The notes under the pieces were generated by a model. That model did no database searches. It was not told the origin of the DNA and worked only from the letters and a program-made list of their open reading frames with translations. 64,000 bases of DNA, taken from contig NC_045141.1 in the NCBI RefSeq assembly GCF_008831285.2, forward strand, positions 20,828,848 through 20,892,847, given 5' to 3'. The stretch is from Nymphaea colorata. Taxonomy: Eukaryota > Streptophyta > Magnoliopsida > Nymphaeales > Nymphaeaceae. Numbering within the stretch: position 1 is the first letter of the stretch; every line of letters begins with the position of its first letter. A program made the position numbers and the translations under genes. Shown here in pieces: positions 38,350 to 50,274 of this stretch.

Positions 38350-38477
38350 CGCACAGTCTTCCTGTTGTCCACTCATTAAGAATAACAGATAAGGGCATAT
38401 CTCTATGAAAGCAGGTCTTGCTGGGCAATAATACAAAAGTAAGCGGTCACTTTTTCGAGTTATTTTCTGGTTGATAT

Positions 38478-38496
38478 TATATATATATATATATAT
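38478..38496. repeat. Short (TA)n tract
   Basis: About nine TA units downstream of UGT copy 1. Confidence 0.9.
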
Positions 38497-38688
38497 TCCG
38501 CAAATGTAAAACAATTCCCTTTGAACAGAAGTTAACTCTTGATTAAATGTTTGTTGTTGAACATCTAATCAAAAGATAAAGAGAACTGTTCCAATCTTAT
38601 GTTGTTAGGACATATTTTTATGCTTTAAAGCATATTAATATAATATATACCAGCCTTGTTAGGGCGAAGGATAAATTAATTTTTCAGA

Positions 38689-38793
38689 TAAAAAATTTAT
38701 CCGATTTCTTTGAAAAAAGAACTTATTATTATTTATTACATAAAAAATTTATCCGAATTCTTTTGAAAAAAGAACTTACTATTATTTATTACA
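38689..38793. repeat. 52-bp tandem repeat between UGT copies 1 and 2
   Basis: TAAAAAATTTATCCGA followed by TTCTTT(T)GAAAAAAGAACTTA occurs at 38689 and again at 38741, and a partial third start lies near 38795. AT-rich and non-coding. Confidence 0.8.
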
Positions 38794-39093
38794 TACAAAA
38801 ATTTATCCTATCACTCAGAGCGAGTAATTCCCTTCGACCACACTCGTCAGCCCTTCAGCATCTTTGGCCCTCCACCACTTGATGATCGGCGGCCATTAGC
38901 GGAGCCCTGCTGGAGACGTCATGGGTAACAGTCCGGACGAGTCTCGCCGTTCCGAAAGCGACCGAGGCGAGGCATCAATGGTGGCCTGAGATGACGCCAA
39001 AAGAGCCGAGCCATTGACGGTGGACCATTTCCTTATTTTTGTCCCAACAGACGAGGGGCAAAAGCAATTCCGAACTTCCAGCGAGAGAGAGGG

Positions 39094-40530
39094 ATGGGCA
39101 GCGGCATGGAGATGATAGTGATCCCGTTTCACGGCCAAGGGCACGTCTTCCCCTGCGCGCAGCTCTCCCTTCAGCTCGCCACCCGCGGCATCCTCGTCAC
39201 CGTCGCGTCCCCATCCGAGCTCTCTTCCTCCATCTCGGCCGCGTGTGACCACCCTCTTGTCCGCATAGTGCTTCTCAGTCTCCCCCCCAACCCACCGGAT
39301 GCCCCGCGCCATCAAACCCTGTTCCGCTCGCGCCTCATGGCCGAGCCCTTTGCAGAACTCCTCTCCCAGAGGGCCGGCCCCGACCCATCTGGCCCACCTC
39401 GGCCCGCCTGCGTTATCTTCGACGCCCACTGCGGCTGGGCCGTCGAGGTCTGCGAGCGGTACTCAATACCCACAGCCGCTTTCTTCACCAACGGCACTTG
39501 CGCTTGCACACTGGAGTACATCGGCTACCACTCGCCGCTGGAGACGATGAACCCCGACGATCCCGTCCACTTCGACGGCCTGCCGGAATCCCTCCAGATA
39601 ACGTACGCCGATCTGTCTAACCAGCGGCCTTCGATCGTCGGAACCGGTGGTCCCAGATCTCGGGGCCTTCCTCCATGGATGCCGGAGGTAGATGGAGCGA
39701 CGGTGTTCCTCTTCAACAGCTGCGACGAGCTGGAGGGTCCCTTCATCGACTGCATGGCCAGGGAGGCCCGGAAGAAGGCCTTCGGGATTGGCCCGCTCCT
39801 GCCGCCCCAAATCTGGGAAACAGCTGGCGCTCCTCTCCGCGACGGCGCGGTCAGAGCCAGGAAGAGCTCCAGCATCAGCGAGGAGGAAGTGGAGACATGG
39901 CTCGACCGCAAGGCCCCCCACTCCGTCATCTTCGTGTCCTTCGGCAGCGAGGTGAGCCCCAGTGCGTCGGAGCTCGCCGCGCTAGCCGCAGGGCTGGAGG
40001 AGTCACGACACCCGTTCATCTGGGTGATCCAAGAGCGGGTACAAATGGCTTCGGCCGGGGCCACCGCCGGCCGGCCGGAGCCCACAAAGGATCCCTGGCT
40101 TGGCGTGGTGCCGGAGGGCTTCGAGAAGCGGGTGGGGGAAAGAGGGCTCGTTATACGCGGCTGGGCTCCGCAGCTGCTGATACTGAGCCACCGGTCCACC
40201 GGCGGGTTCGTGTCCCACTGCGGATGGAACTCGACTCTCGAGTCACTCGCCTGCGGGGTGCCCATCCTCGCGTGGCCAGTCCGCGGCGACCAGAACCAGA
40301 ACGCCATCCTGGTGGTGAACCACCTGAGGGTAGCCGTCAAGGTCCGCCCAGGGCGCGGCAGGGAGATGAGCAATGAGGACGTGGTGAAGGGAGTGGATCA
40401 ACTGATAAGCGACGCCGAGGTCAGAAATCGGGCGGCCCAAATCAAGGCCATCTTCTCCTCCGGGCTGCCTGCTAGCTCATCTTCCGCACTTGATGCCTTC
40501 ATCCATCTCTTCGTTGCAGAAAAGCCATAA
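39094..40530 (+). CDS. Family-1 UDP-glycosyltransferase, copy 2 (478 aa)
   Basis: Second intact intronless GT1 gene, 744 bp downstream of copy 1 in the same direction. Starts at ATG 39094 (MGSGMEMIVIPFHGQGH). Catalytic His17 and Asp110 (CVIFDAHCGW) are present. The PSPG box spans 357-400 with HCGWNSTLESL and ends GDQ. The acceptor-side regions (about 45-100 and 175-195) differ from copy 1. Its linker is the shortest of the three (NQRPSIVGTGGPRSRG) and it carries a longer Gly/Ala-rich loop before the PSPG box (about 314-331). Third codon positions are almost all G/C. Acceptor is unknown. Confidence 0.93.
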   Translation: MGSGMEMIVIPFHGQGHVFPCAQLSLQLATRGILVTVASPSELSSSISAACDHPLVRIVLLSLPPNPPDAPRHQTLFRSRLMAEPFAELLSQRAGPDPSGPPRPACVIFDAHCGWAVEVCERYSIPTAAFFTNGTCACTLEYIGYHSPLETMNPDDPVHFDGLPESLQITYADLSNQRPSIVGTGGPRSRGLPPWMPEVDGATVFLFNSCDELEGPFIDCMAREARKKAFGIGPLLPPQIWETAGAPLRDGAVRARKSSSISEEEVETWLDRKAPHSVIFVSFGSEVSPSASELAALAAGLEESRHPFIWVIQERVQMASAGATAGRPEPTKDPWLGVVPEGFEKRVGERGLVIRGWAPQLLILSHRSTGGFVSHCGWNSTLESLACGVPILAWPVRGDQNQNAILVVNHLRVAVKVRPGRGREMSNEDVVKGVDQLISDAEVRNRAAQIKAIFSSGLPASSSSALDAFIHLFVAEKP

Positions 40531-41875
40531 AGAACTTCTCCGCTCTGCAACTTCAGTTTTCAGCCCCAATTCCTACCAAATAAACTTGATCCCTTTAACA
40601 GCTCGAGAATGGTGGTGAGTTTGTAGATTCTTCTGTAGTTGTTCTTCTTAATTCCAACTCAGTCCGGGTAAAAATTAGTGTGTTCAGATCAGGCACTGCA
40701 CTCCACTGCACTTTTGGATTGCGTGGTTGTAGCGATCTGCCATTTGAATGGTGCTTGTGATGATAAAACCCTTCTGTTCTTGTAAAGTGTAATGCATTGG
40801 CAAATCAAGTGTCTGACTGAAGTCTGCGCATCATCTGGATCAACCCTCCGCCTGAAATCTATGCATTGGGACGCCGTTAAAAGAAGATCTATCCACAAAG
40901 AAGCAGAGCCTTCGTTCAAGCCTGTATCTATTTCTGTTCAATTTTCATGTAAATGATCCAAACGTCAGCATGTTTTCTAAGAACAAGGATAAGTTTATTC
41001 AGTAACATCACCGAACCGAGCCTATCTGGGTTTAATCAGGTTAATACAGTTCCTCGGTTAACTCGGGCACAGCTTGTTGGTCCAACTCGAACCTAAAGAT
41101 CGGAACTGAGCCTAGTTCATATAAGTTCCTGGTTTAGTTGGGATCGAGTTTAAACAAGCTGAACTGGACACGAGCCTTCACACATGGGCTTTGCACACCC
41201 TTATAACGATGGGAGCATTATGTAGTATTACTACTAAACCTGCCCACTAAGTAAACTTAATAATTCAATTAGCTTGGCTATTTTTTTGCAAGGAGCCTAA
41301 GTTAACCTTATGATCATAAAATAAAACAAACGAGATTGGAGATATATGTTTCTTTGAATAAGATGTACGTGTTCAATGAATATGCCCCAAAATTCTGTTA
41401 GATTCATGAAACTATTGAACAAGTACCTCATAAAGGGGTAGATTCATTACCATTAGATATTGTTCCTAATACCAAACGGCTGTTTGCAAAAGTGATGATG
41501 TCCTAACAATTGTGGTCTCCAAATGTAAGGTCCAACCGTAGGATGTGATGTACATATTCAATATCTAGGCATGACCAATAAAGTGGAGATTGATGCATAA
41601 TACTCCTATTTGGATCAAACTCTTTCACAAGAATTTAAATTTCAAATAAACTCCAATCTATAATGCATAAATTAACCTATTATATGCCAACGAGTTGGTT
41701 ATAAATGAAGTAAAAAAAAAAAAAAATCATATCTGAGTTTTAAATTGAAGAGGGCAAAAAGGCCACTTTTATTGTAAAAACTACAAGAGTTTATGTAGTT
41801 TTGGCAGGTTTTTCTTTTCAGTAACACATTTTTCACACTTACCAAAGAAAGGCTTACCTTAAGTAGGTGGGCTCT

Positions 41876-42335
41876 TGTAGTCAGAGCTTTGCCAGTTTGA
41901 GCTCGGCTTGAACTCGAGTTATGCTCCTTATAGCAGCTCGAGCTAAACTTGACTACATAAAATTGATCTTGAACTCGACTCGTTTAACTCATTTAACTCG
42001 TTTAGTGTTATCTCGTGTAAGCATTAGCTCGTTTAACTTGTGTAAGCATTTAACTCGTGTAACTTGTGAAAATTTGTTTTTGCCCTATAAGTTAAAACCT
42101 ATGATTTGGTGAATCACTTTTAGCAATATTATATAGAGTGCAGGTTTGAAAGTCGACTCAAGTATAAACGAGTCAAGTTCCTGTGACTCGAACTCGACTC
42201 GTTTATAGTTTCAAGTATCTTTGTAAGTTTGAGCTCAGCTTGTTTATAAACGAGTTGAGCACAAGTTGAGTTTTTTTGAGTGAGTTTGAGTCGAGCCCGA
42301 GTTGGCTCGACTCATTGCGCTGCCCTAGTTTCTAG
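41876..42335. repeat. CTCGA/GAGTC-rich dispersed plant repeat
   Basis: The stretch is dense in AACTCGACTCG, GAGCTCG and TATAAACGAGT motifs in both orientations and ends GGCTCGACTCATTGCGCTGCC. It resembles common plant non-autonomous repeats built of such motifs, probably a decayed MITE. A weaker relative lies at about 41010-41180. Confidence 0.45.
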
Positions 42336-43144
42336 TCAAGATATACTTGGGACGGAGTCTTATGTAAGTTGTAACAGACTAAATTAGATCGATCGAATGA
42401 AATTCGATCCAATAATACCTAACACATAAATAAATAAATAAGTAAATGTATATACACACACGTCTTCACAATAGCAGTTACGTTAGCATGTAAATTGAAT
42501 AAATTGCAGCACTCGCAACATGCATTGAATAAAGGAGAAACTAGAAGCTTGTAGCAACGGAACGAAAGGTCATGAGGAGGTTGGTATAGTATTTTTGTAT
42601 CATATTCAACGTGGTAATGAAAACTCCTCTGACAAGGTGTTGGAGGGATCCACAAGACCCACTAAGTCGCAAAGAAATGAACAAAGTAGCAAGCCCGCAA
42701 AACAGGAGAAAGGGACATGAAACACAGGGACAAAATTTAGATCCTTTAATGGTTTTAATATTTTAAATAAAAATATAAACTTCTTAATACATTACTTCTA
42801 TGAAGACTAATTTAACATAAAACGTCTTGCATTTGAGAAAATATTAACTCTTCACCATCAAAGTTTTCATGTTATAGAAGCTGTTCAGGCTTTGATTATT
42901 ATAAAAACATTAACAAATATAAAAAAAATGATTAATTTAACAAGCCTTAAGTCCATAAAGTTAAATTGTAAAACGCTCCAATCACAGTTCTTGGCTGCTA
43001 TGTATGTAACTCCACCACCTAAATTTCCCCCGCGAACAAACTGTCAACCCATTTTCCACGGAGTTCGCTTAACCAGCAAGCTATCTCCTCACCCCACCTC
43101 CCTTTATTACTTCCATCGTTGATCAGTAATCACTCACACTTCAC

Positions 43145-43197
43145 GAGAGAGAGAGAGAGAGAGAAGAAGAAGGTTGTAGACGCAGAGAGAGAGAGAG
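43145..43197. repeat. (GA)n tracts in the UGT copy 3 leader
   Basis: About ten GA units at 43145-43164 and a second run of about seven at 43184-43197 that ends at the start codon. GA-rich 5' leaders are common in plants and can bind GAGA-type factors; that role here is inference. Confidence 0.85.
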
Positions 43198-44670
43198 ATG
43201 ACGAGCAGCGGCGTGGAGATGATGCTTGTGCCGTTTCACGGCCAAGGCCACATCTTCCCTTGCACGCAGCTCTCCCTTCAGCTGGCTGCCCGAGGCGTCA
43301 CGGTCACCGTCGTCGTGCCTTCGGAGGTTGCCCCTTCCATCTCCGCCGCCTGCAACCACCCGCTCGTCCGGATCGCTGAGCTCCCTTTGCCTCCCAACCC
43401 ACCGGGTGCCCCGCCCCAGCACCAGTTCCTGCGCTCCCGTCTCATGGTGGAGCCCTTTGCGGAGCTCATCGCCCGGAGGGCCGCCCCCGGCTCCTCCGAC
43501 CCTCCTCCGCCCATCTGCGTCGTGATCGATGCCCTCGTCGGCTGGGCCGTCGAGATATGCCAGCGGCACGGCCTCCCGTCCGCCGTTTTCTTTACCAATG
43601 GCACCGCTGCATGTGCCTTGGAGTATATCGGCTACCACTTGCCGTTGGACGACTTGAACCCCGACGAGCCCGTCTCGATCGAGGGCCTGCCGGATTCCCT
43701 CGGCCTGACCTACGCCGATCTGATCCACAAGCCTCCAGGTTCCCAAATGCCACCTCCGATGGCCTTACCGGGCTTTAATCCTCCGCCTTTCTTCCCTGGA
43801 GGTGGCCCGCCGGGAGGTCGCCGGTTTCCCCCGTGGGTGCCGGAAGTAGAAAGTGCGGCTGTGTTCCTCTTCAACACTTGCGACGAGCTGGAGCGCCCGT
43901 TCATCGAATGCATCGCCAGGGAGGCCAAGAAGAAGGCCTTCGGCGTGGGGCCTCTCCTGCCGCCTCAGTTGTGGGAATCGGCCGGCGCTCCTCTCCGCGA
44001 TGGGGCGGTCCGAGCCAAGAAAAGCTCAGGCATCAGCGAGGAGGAGGTCGAGGCGTGGCTCGCCTCCAAACGCCGGGGCTCAGTCGTGTTCGTGTCCTTC
44101 GGAAGCGAGGTGAGCCCCAGCGTCCCGGAGCTCGCCAATCTGGCCGCGGGTCTTGAGGAGTCCGGACAACCCTTCATCTGGGTAATTCAACCCAATGCGA
44201 GAAGAGCCGGATCTCCGTTCGGCGCACCGCCGGAGGACCCTTGGTCCGGCGTGGTGCCGGAGGGCTTCGAAAAGCGGGTGGAAGGGAGGGGGCTGGTGGT
44301 ACGTGGCTGGGCTCCTCAGCTTCTGATTCTCAGCCACCCCTCCACTGGCGGCTTCATCTCCCACTGTGGGTGGAACTCGACTTTGGAGGCGCTCGTCCAG
44401 GGGGTGCCCATCCTCGGGTGGCCCATCCGGGGAGACCAGCACCAGACGGCCATCCTGGTGGCGAACTACCTGAGGGTGGGTTTCAAGATCAGGTCCGCCA
44501 GAGGGCGGGAGGTGAGCAAGGAGGACGTGGTGAAGGGGTTGGAGAAGCTGATGGGCAACGCAGAGGTCAAGAAGCGCGCTTCTGAAATCAAGTCTATCTT
44601 CTCATCGGGATTCCCTGCGAGCTCCTCGGCTTCGCTCGATGCCTTCGTCCATCTTTTCCGGCGGGAGTAG
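43198..44670 (+). CDS. Family-1 UDP-glycosyltransferase, copy 3 (490 aa)
   Basis: Third intact intronless GT1 gene, 2.7 kb beyond copy 2. ATG 43198 directly abuts a (GA)n tract in the leader. Catalytic His18 and Asp111 (CVVIDALVGW) are present. The PSPG box is at 371-414, with HCGWNSTLEALVQG and a terminal Gln. The linker at about 178-212 is expanded and Pro/Gly-rich (PPPMALPGFNPPPFFPGGGP), absent from the sister copies. N-terminal half motifs such as RSRLMVEPFAEL and YIGYH are shared with copy 2 more closely than with copy 1, suggesting copies 2 and 3 separated last. The array is typical of specialised-metabolism UGTs; the acceptor cannot be read from sequence. Confidence 0.93.
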   Translation: MTSSGVEMMLVPFHGQGHIFPCTQLSLQLAARGVTVTVVVPSEVAPSISAACNHPLVRIAELPLPPNPPGAPPQHQFLRSRLMVEPFAELIARRAAPGSSDPPPPICVVIDALVGWAVEICQRHGLPSAVFFTNGTAACALEYIGYHLPLDDLNPDEPVSIEGLPDSLGLTYADLIHKPPGSQMPPPMALPGFNPPPFFPGGGPPGGRRFPPWVPEVESAAVFLFNTCDELERPFIECIAREAKKKAFGVGPLLPPQLWESAGAPLRDGAVRAKKSSGISEEEVEAWLASKRRGSVVFVSFGSEVSPSVPELANLAAGLEESGQPFIWVIQPNARRAGSPFGAPPEDPWSGVVPEGFEKRVEGRGLVVRGWAPQLLILSHPSTGGFISHCGWNSTLEALVQGVPILGWPIRGDQHQTAILVANYLRVGFKIRSARGREVSKEDVVKGLEKLMGNAEVKKRASEIKSIFSSGFPASSSASLDAFVHLFRRE

Positions 44671-45190
44671 CCTATTTTCCAGTCGCTGTTTCGTGCAAAA
44701 TCTTTCTGTATGGTATACTTTTAGTTGAAGGGAATGGGGAAGAGGCTTGTCTTTTTCTGTACTGTTAACTTGTCTCGAACCTCATTGGTTATATGTTTCG
44801 GATTTTTAAATACCATCTTCATCTACCTAATTTGAAGAAATAAGAAAACGATCAAAAGAGGAAGATTTCTTGACGAAGCTTACTGCTCCACAACCTGCGT
44901 TCTTGCAAGTCCAAGATTCGACAGTGAAAGAAGTTAGAACCCGTCCACATGCAAATGTCACGTCTTCAGCAGGTGCAATCCTAATTTAGTTTTCAAAAAC
45001 TTCAATCTGAAGTCCAATCCCATGTTCGAATTTAATTAGGTGTGATCTGATTAAGTCTTATGACTCAGTGAAGTATGAATCCAAGTGTGATAGTGCCCAG
45101 AGCAGTGCAGGAAAAGAAGATAATAGGCTACATGTAGTTGAGTTTTTTGTCCCCGGGCCTACCAAACACCGACTCTAGTGAATCTGTTGT

Positions 45191-45246
45191 TTGTTCATTT
45201 ACTGCTACTGCAAGCTATCGTTGTTCATTTACCGCTACTGCAAGCT
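45191..45246. repeat. 30-bp tandem duplication
   Basis: TTGTTCATTTACTGCTACTG at 45191 recurs at 45221 with one change, in the spacer between UGT copy 3 and the EF-hand gene. Confidence 0.8.
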
Positions 45247-45651
45247 TAGGTTTATGCCAGAAAAAAATTCTCGTAAAGAACTGTTCATGGCTACTGCCCA
45301 CCGGCCCACTGCGCCAACCATATGGATCTAAGTATCTATAAGAAAGTTTGGAACAAATAGCTCTTGAATGCTTCCTTGGTTCTGCGTCAAACAAGAAATG
45401 AAGAAGATAGAGCTTTTATTAGATTTAAGTTATTATTATTTAAATTTAAAAGATCAAAGTTGACCGATTCACGGGGACCGATACTCACATCCGAGCCTAA
45501 CTCTTCGATCGAATTACGAAACTGTGCACTCCCAAAACCAATATTGACAACGTTGGGTTACGACGTACGCTATTTTGGAGGAAAAACCAAGCCTCTTTTC
45601 TATCTTGTTGAGTGAAGAAGGGTGACCTTCGGAAAAGAATATAGGAGGACC

Positions 45652-45661
45652 TCTTATATAG
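45652..45661 (+). promoter_or_regulatory. Possible TATA box of the EF-hand gene
   Basis: CTTATATAGG lies about 135 bp upstream of the ATG at 45795. If used, transcription would start near 45690 with a leader of about 100 nt. It is supported by motif and spacing only. Confidence 0.35.
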
Positions 45662-45794
45662 GATCTTCCAAGATCCTCTCTTTCAGCAAGGCAGGAAAAA
45701 TTACGCGTTTGTCATTTGGCTAGGTATTGGTTGAAAATTTCTTCCTCCTGTGGGAGCTCTCCTGTGGCTTCAGCAAGAGAGAGGGAAAAGTAAC

Positions 45795-45835
45795 ATGGGT
45801 CAGGTGCTAGCTTGTATTCAAGACAAACTCCATGG

Positions 45836-45871
<36 letters not shown>

Positions 45872-48800
45872 GTTTATGATTACATGATAGATTTCTAGGA
45901 GGTAACTGGTAAGTGCCTTTATTTCACTTATCCGATTCGCCGGTGTTATTCCTTCTTCTTTCTGTCTGAGTTTTGAGGTTGTGCTAATCTTGCGGCGGGT
46001 CAATTACTCGTTTGGAGCTATCGACCATTCAACGGGTTATCTCCTTCAACTTTGGGCTCTTTTTGGCTTCAAGAGATTTCTTATTGGGTCGAAAATATAG
46101 AGAGATCGGGAACATCCAGTTCGGAAGGTTGGAAGAGGGGTCTTGGTTTTTCCTAAAAATTCGACCGGCAAAGGTGGAGAGGCTCACTTTGTGGAAGTGC
46201 AGGAATGCTAACCATATACGAGGGGAGAAGTGGCAACGCATCGTTAAGGAATAAAAGGAAACATTAACTTATTGCCAGTCTCGCCAAGAGCTATTGTATT
46301 CATAAAAGCTTCGGATAGTGTTTAATATTGGCCAATGGCCACCACTGATTCATGAAAACTGTGTGGTGCAAAGGTATTAGCTGCTAAGAGCAAAATTAGA
46401 TACCTTGTCGTCCCGTGCTAACTCATAGTGAGGCAAGGGCCCTCTTTTTCTTGTTTGTTGGAGATAAATACCATACTAAGCATTTGATTAAACTCCTGTT
46501 ACGTGGGCTTTCCATAGCTTATGTGATTGATATGATGGAAATGCAAAATTTACAGCTTAGGCAATTTACATCCACATTTTAGCCTCAACGCTAACTAAAC
46601 CAAAGAAGAAAAAAAAAGGTGGATTACGCAATTACGTCGCGGTCAATTCTCAGAGAAGCATCAATTAATTAGAGGAATAATGAAAAAGACATATACTTAA
46701 AGACAAGATTACTCGTTCTGAAATGCATTGAACTTCATAGTTCTGTAGTTTAGCATGACAAATCCTCAGCATCTGTATTTTTCATACATTCCAAGTATGC
46801 ATTTGATGCTGACACTTTCATATATGAACATGATGACAATCAATCATCTGCAATGTATTATTACCTGCCACTAAACTTTAGCTGCACTGCCACCTAAGGT
46901 TGTATAGTTTTTTTTAGAAAGGCATGTAGAAATATGTGGTGTTGTTTTTCCAATTATACATGTTATGATGTGTAAATGGATTTATTTTACTCGTATGGAT
47001 GTGGGTTTGTGCTTCTCATTCTTTCCTTTTCTAATTTCTTGCCTATTTCAGTTCCAATTGAGGGCATTCTGGTATTAGCGGTTAGGATATCCAGTGGCTA
47101 GCAATACAAGCCTTCTGGAGATGAGTCTAGCATTAGCGACTTCCTTTGAGCGATTGATTGCCCTTGTTAGTACCAAAATATTGTGACTTCGGCTTTTCGA
47201 GTTAACGATCTTGTGCTTCTGCCCCATTCCATGCAATACTCATTCTGTAGGATTCGGTGGCAGATCTAACATGTATTAAAAATATTTTCAAGAGATGCAG
47301 ATTCCTTATTTTTACTCTGGTTCAGGATATGTTTTCATGTCTAGGTAGCTCTCAGCGGTTGCAGTGTTTCGTGAGAAATCTTGCTTTTCTAATCTGTTGC
47401 ATATTTTCCAACATACACACATAGACACACAGGGAAACATAGCTATGCATGTGCTGATACATCCATACACCGGAAAATACATGCAGACGTATGATCATCC
47501 TATTTGATGTAATCTTGTGACTGTTTAACTATGTCTTAGAGTTTTGCATGGAATATGTTTCTCTCTGTGCACCTTATTACTTATTTTCTTCATTAAACAG
47601 GAAAAGAATGGCGGCATCAACAATTAAGAAAGATCACAGATAGAGTCTTTGATCGTGTTAAGACTGATGCAGGAAGGGAACATTTGACATTTGAAGAACT
47701 TTACATTGCAGTTCTATTTGTGTACAAGTAAAAACCACTTCATTGTTATTATTATGCTGTCTAGTGTCAAGCATCTTTTGCCAACTGTATTAACTGCTCT
47801 TGCTTTCTCTTTTCCCTATAGTGATGTCAACAAGCACATACCTGGTCCTCATATTGACCCTCCACCAAAAGAAAAAGTTAAAACAATGATGGAGGTGAGT
47901 TTTTTTGTCTGTTCTTGCCTAACCAATTCTAAAAATTTTGTCTGTTAGTGAACTTATATAGTTGGAGTTAAGAGTCTTCTATCAAAGTTCCCAAATCCTC
48001 TCATTTTACAGATTGTATAGGAGCAATAGGAAGTTTTCTATTTCTTCTTTAAGAAAGTCCAGTTTTTTTTGTTATATATAATGCTTAACGTTCTAGAACA
48101 ATGAAGCAGGTTCAACAGTATTTTAATTGGGAATCTGCTTTTCCTATTAAGAATGAAAATTGTGATGCAGGTTGCATTGAGTATTTGAGATGAACCTGCC
48201 CTGTTGACTGTCCCACATTCTTGGTTTGCACACTTATTAATTCATCACCACTTGTTAATTTTGGGATGACTGCTTCCTTACTATTATTTGCAGCTTTGTC
48301 TTGAGGTCTCATTTTGTATTTAAAGTGATCTGTAGATGCTGCATGTAAGGTAAAGGATATGCCTTTTGCATTATGAAGTGACTGGAATGTTAGATTTTGA
48401 TATTAAAAAATAATAATGAACAAAAAGCTACAGGGTAAGACTTATTGAAATATGTACAAATTTAGGAATCGCGAAGAAAAATTAAAGTTAAAAGTATTTA
48501 AGAACTAAGTAAGAGAATTAGCTGGTTAGAAGTCAGTCAGTCACGTTATACCTGGGGCCTTTAAATAATTTCTGCATATATTTTTGAGCGGGGCAAGGAT
48601 AATGTCTTCTACTGTAAAAGAAAACAGTGATAAATGAAGACGTGCATGATACAGAATTGATGTTCAGTTGATGCAGAACTGATGTTCAGTTGATGTCCTC
48701 CTGAATTCACTGCTAGATTCATCCTTACATTAAATGAATTTGAAAGCATACTCCTAATTCATGCTGCATAATCATGAATCTGATGGTAAGACGACAAGAT

Positions 48801-49533
48801 TATTATGTCCTTGCATAATCTGAATTATGCGGCGTGGGCTTCTGAGAGGTAGAGACCACCGTAAAGTATAATCAGAGTCATATGGAAAAAGGATGGTGAT
48901 GCAGATGCCATGGAAAGTAACCTGGATTACGTCTATCACCTGATGGGATATAGAACATTTGCTATGTGATTTCATACCAAAATTGGTCTGACATCATCCC
49001 CACACACATGCTGTGTAAGTATGGATGCAATTGCAGTGTCAAGACGAGATCGTGTATCTCTCTCAGCTGAATTGTGGGATGATAAGAGCTCACTGACTAT
49101 TGGAACTAACACATGGGCTTCTGGAAGCCATGAAAGTCATACTGTGCCTCGGTGCTGCCTACTCCTGGCAAGCCTTTTTTAGTATATTTAATCATTATTG
49201 CAATTTGAGTATGGAATGCATGGATATAGTAAATTGGAGGAACATTTTTCTGTTTAAATGCAGGTTTGTGATTTTAATCTTGATGGTGTACTGGACCGTG
49301 AAGAGTTCTATCAATTTATTAAGAAGCTGACTGCAGACACATTAGACATCGTCAGCCGGAACTTAATCATTGCTTTGGTTTTAGCTCCAACAGTGGCGAT
49401 TCTTACTAAAAGAGCTACAGAAGGAGTACCTGGTGTTGGGAAGGTAGTGCAGAAACTCCCAAATTCAGTCTATGCATCCCTCATTGCTCTTAGCGTTCTG
49501 CTACTTGAGAATGTTGCTGAGGCCAGCACATAA
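45795..49533 (+). CDS. EF-hand calcium-binding protein with acylation-type N-terminus (169 aa)
   Basis: Four coding exons: 45795-45834, 47601-47727, 47822-47894, 49264-49533; all GT-AG and in phase (510 nt). The N-terminus MGQVLAC has Gly2, a likely N-myristoylation site, and Cys7, a possible palmitoylation site, so membrane attachment is expected. One canonical EF-hand loop spans residues 83-94 (DFNLDGVLDREE) with D, N, D, D and E at the coordinating positions. An upstream helix-loop region (about 35-52, KTDAGREHLTFEEL) looks like a degenerate partner hand. The C-terminal part has two hydrophobic segments, about 113-127 and 148-162, joined by a Gly/Lys-rich turn. It resembles small plant EF-hand family proteins of unknown role and probably acts as a membrane-bound Ca2+ sensor. 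Intron 1 begins GTAT followed at once by a (CT)n tract. Confidence 0.88.
45838..45868. repeat. (CT)n tract at the start of EF-hand intron 1
   Basis: About 15 CT units begin four bases inside intron 1, directly after the donor GTAT. Confidence 0.95.
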
Positions 49534-50274
49534 GCAGCTCTAGTAATTTCTCTTCAATTTTTAATCATATTTCAACATTTCTTCTGTTTGCTGTATTTCC
49601 TAGTTTGCAACTCTTTCACTTCATTGGGTGACTTGTGAACACCTTTTACTAGTTAATGCTGTTATTTTTATTAGAGAGAGAGAGATTTTCATCATGGACC
49701 TTCTCAAATATAAAACCAGCCTAAGTGGTTTAGGTCTGTACGCCTCATTCAGATTCTCGGGCACGTTCTACACTCCTAGCATGAAATTCCATTTGTCTTT
49801 ATCTGATACCATGATACCATCGTATCATAACAAGGACGCCATGGAAAGTGGAATTTTATGCTTTCTCGTCATTGCTCTTGGCGTTGTCTCTTACTTTCTT
49901 AAGTGATTATGTGTTCATGTGATAAAATTTTATTTGCCCAGGAAAAGCCAAATCTCATTTTGTACATAAAAATCAGCAAAAAGTTGGTTTTCCAGTCGCC
50001 TATAAGGCCCTCGTATGTCTGGTTAAGCGGGTTGGCTTAGAATATCTCAAATGGGAAGAGACTAGGATTTGAATCATTTAAAGCGACTATTCTATTAATA
50101 TAGATTAATGTGGTGATTTCGGATCATCAAAAGAGCACTAATTTGAAAATGTCTCTTTTTTCGAACGGGAGAGCTTGTTAAAGGCTGGTGCATGGTACAT
50201 GAGATTAGGTAAAGGGCACATGTTTATAACCAAAAATGTCAATGTCGGATGATTCTTTATCATGCCTTAAAATT

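Larger units (their letters stand above)
40531..43197. other. Spacer between UGT copies 2 and 3
   Basis: AT-rich with the CTCGA-type dispersed repeat. I looked for UGT remnants on both strands and saw none. Confidence 0.5.

Noticed and set aside
39525-40373. 282-codon minus-strand frame across UGT copy 2
   Set aside because: It is the mirror of a conserved UGT reading frame; similar antisense frames occur over copies 1 and 3, as expected from GC-rich codon use.
40531-43197. Possible decayed UGT copy between copies 2 and 3
   Set aside because: I found no PSPG-like or N-terminal UGT motif in this spacer on either strand.
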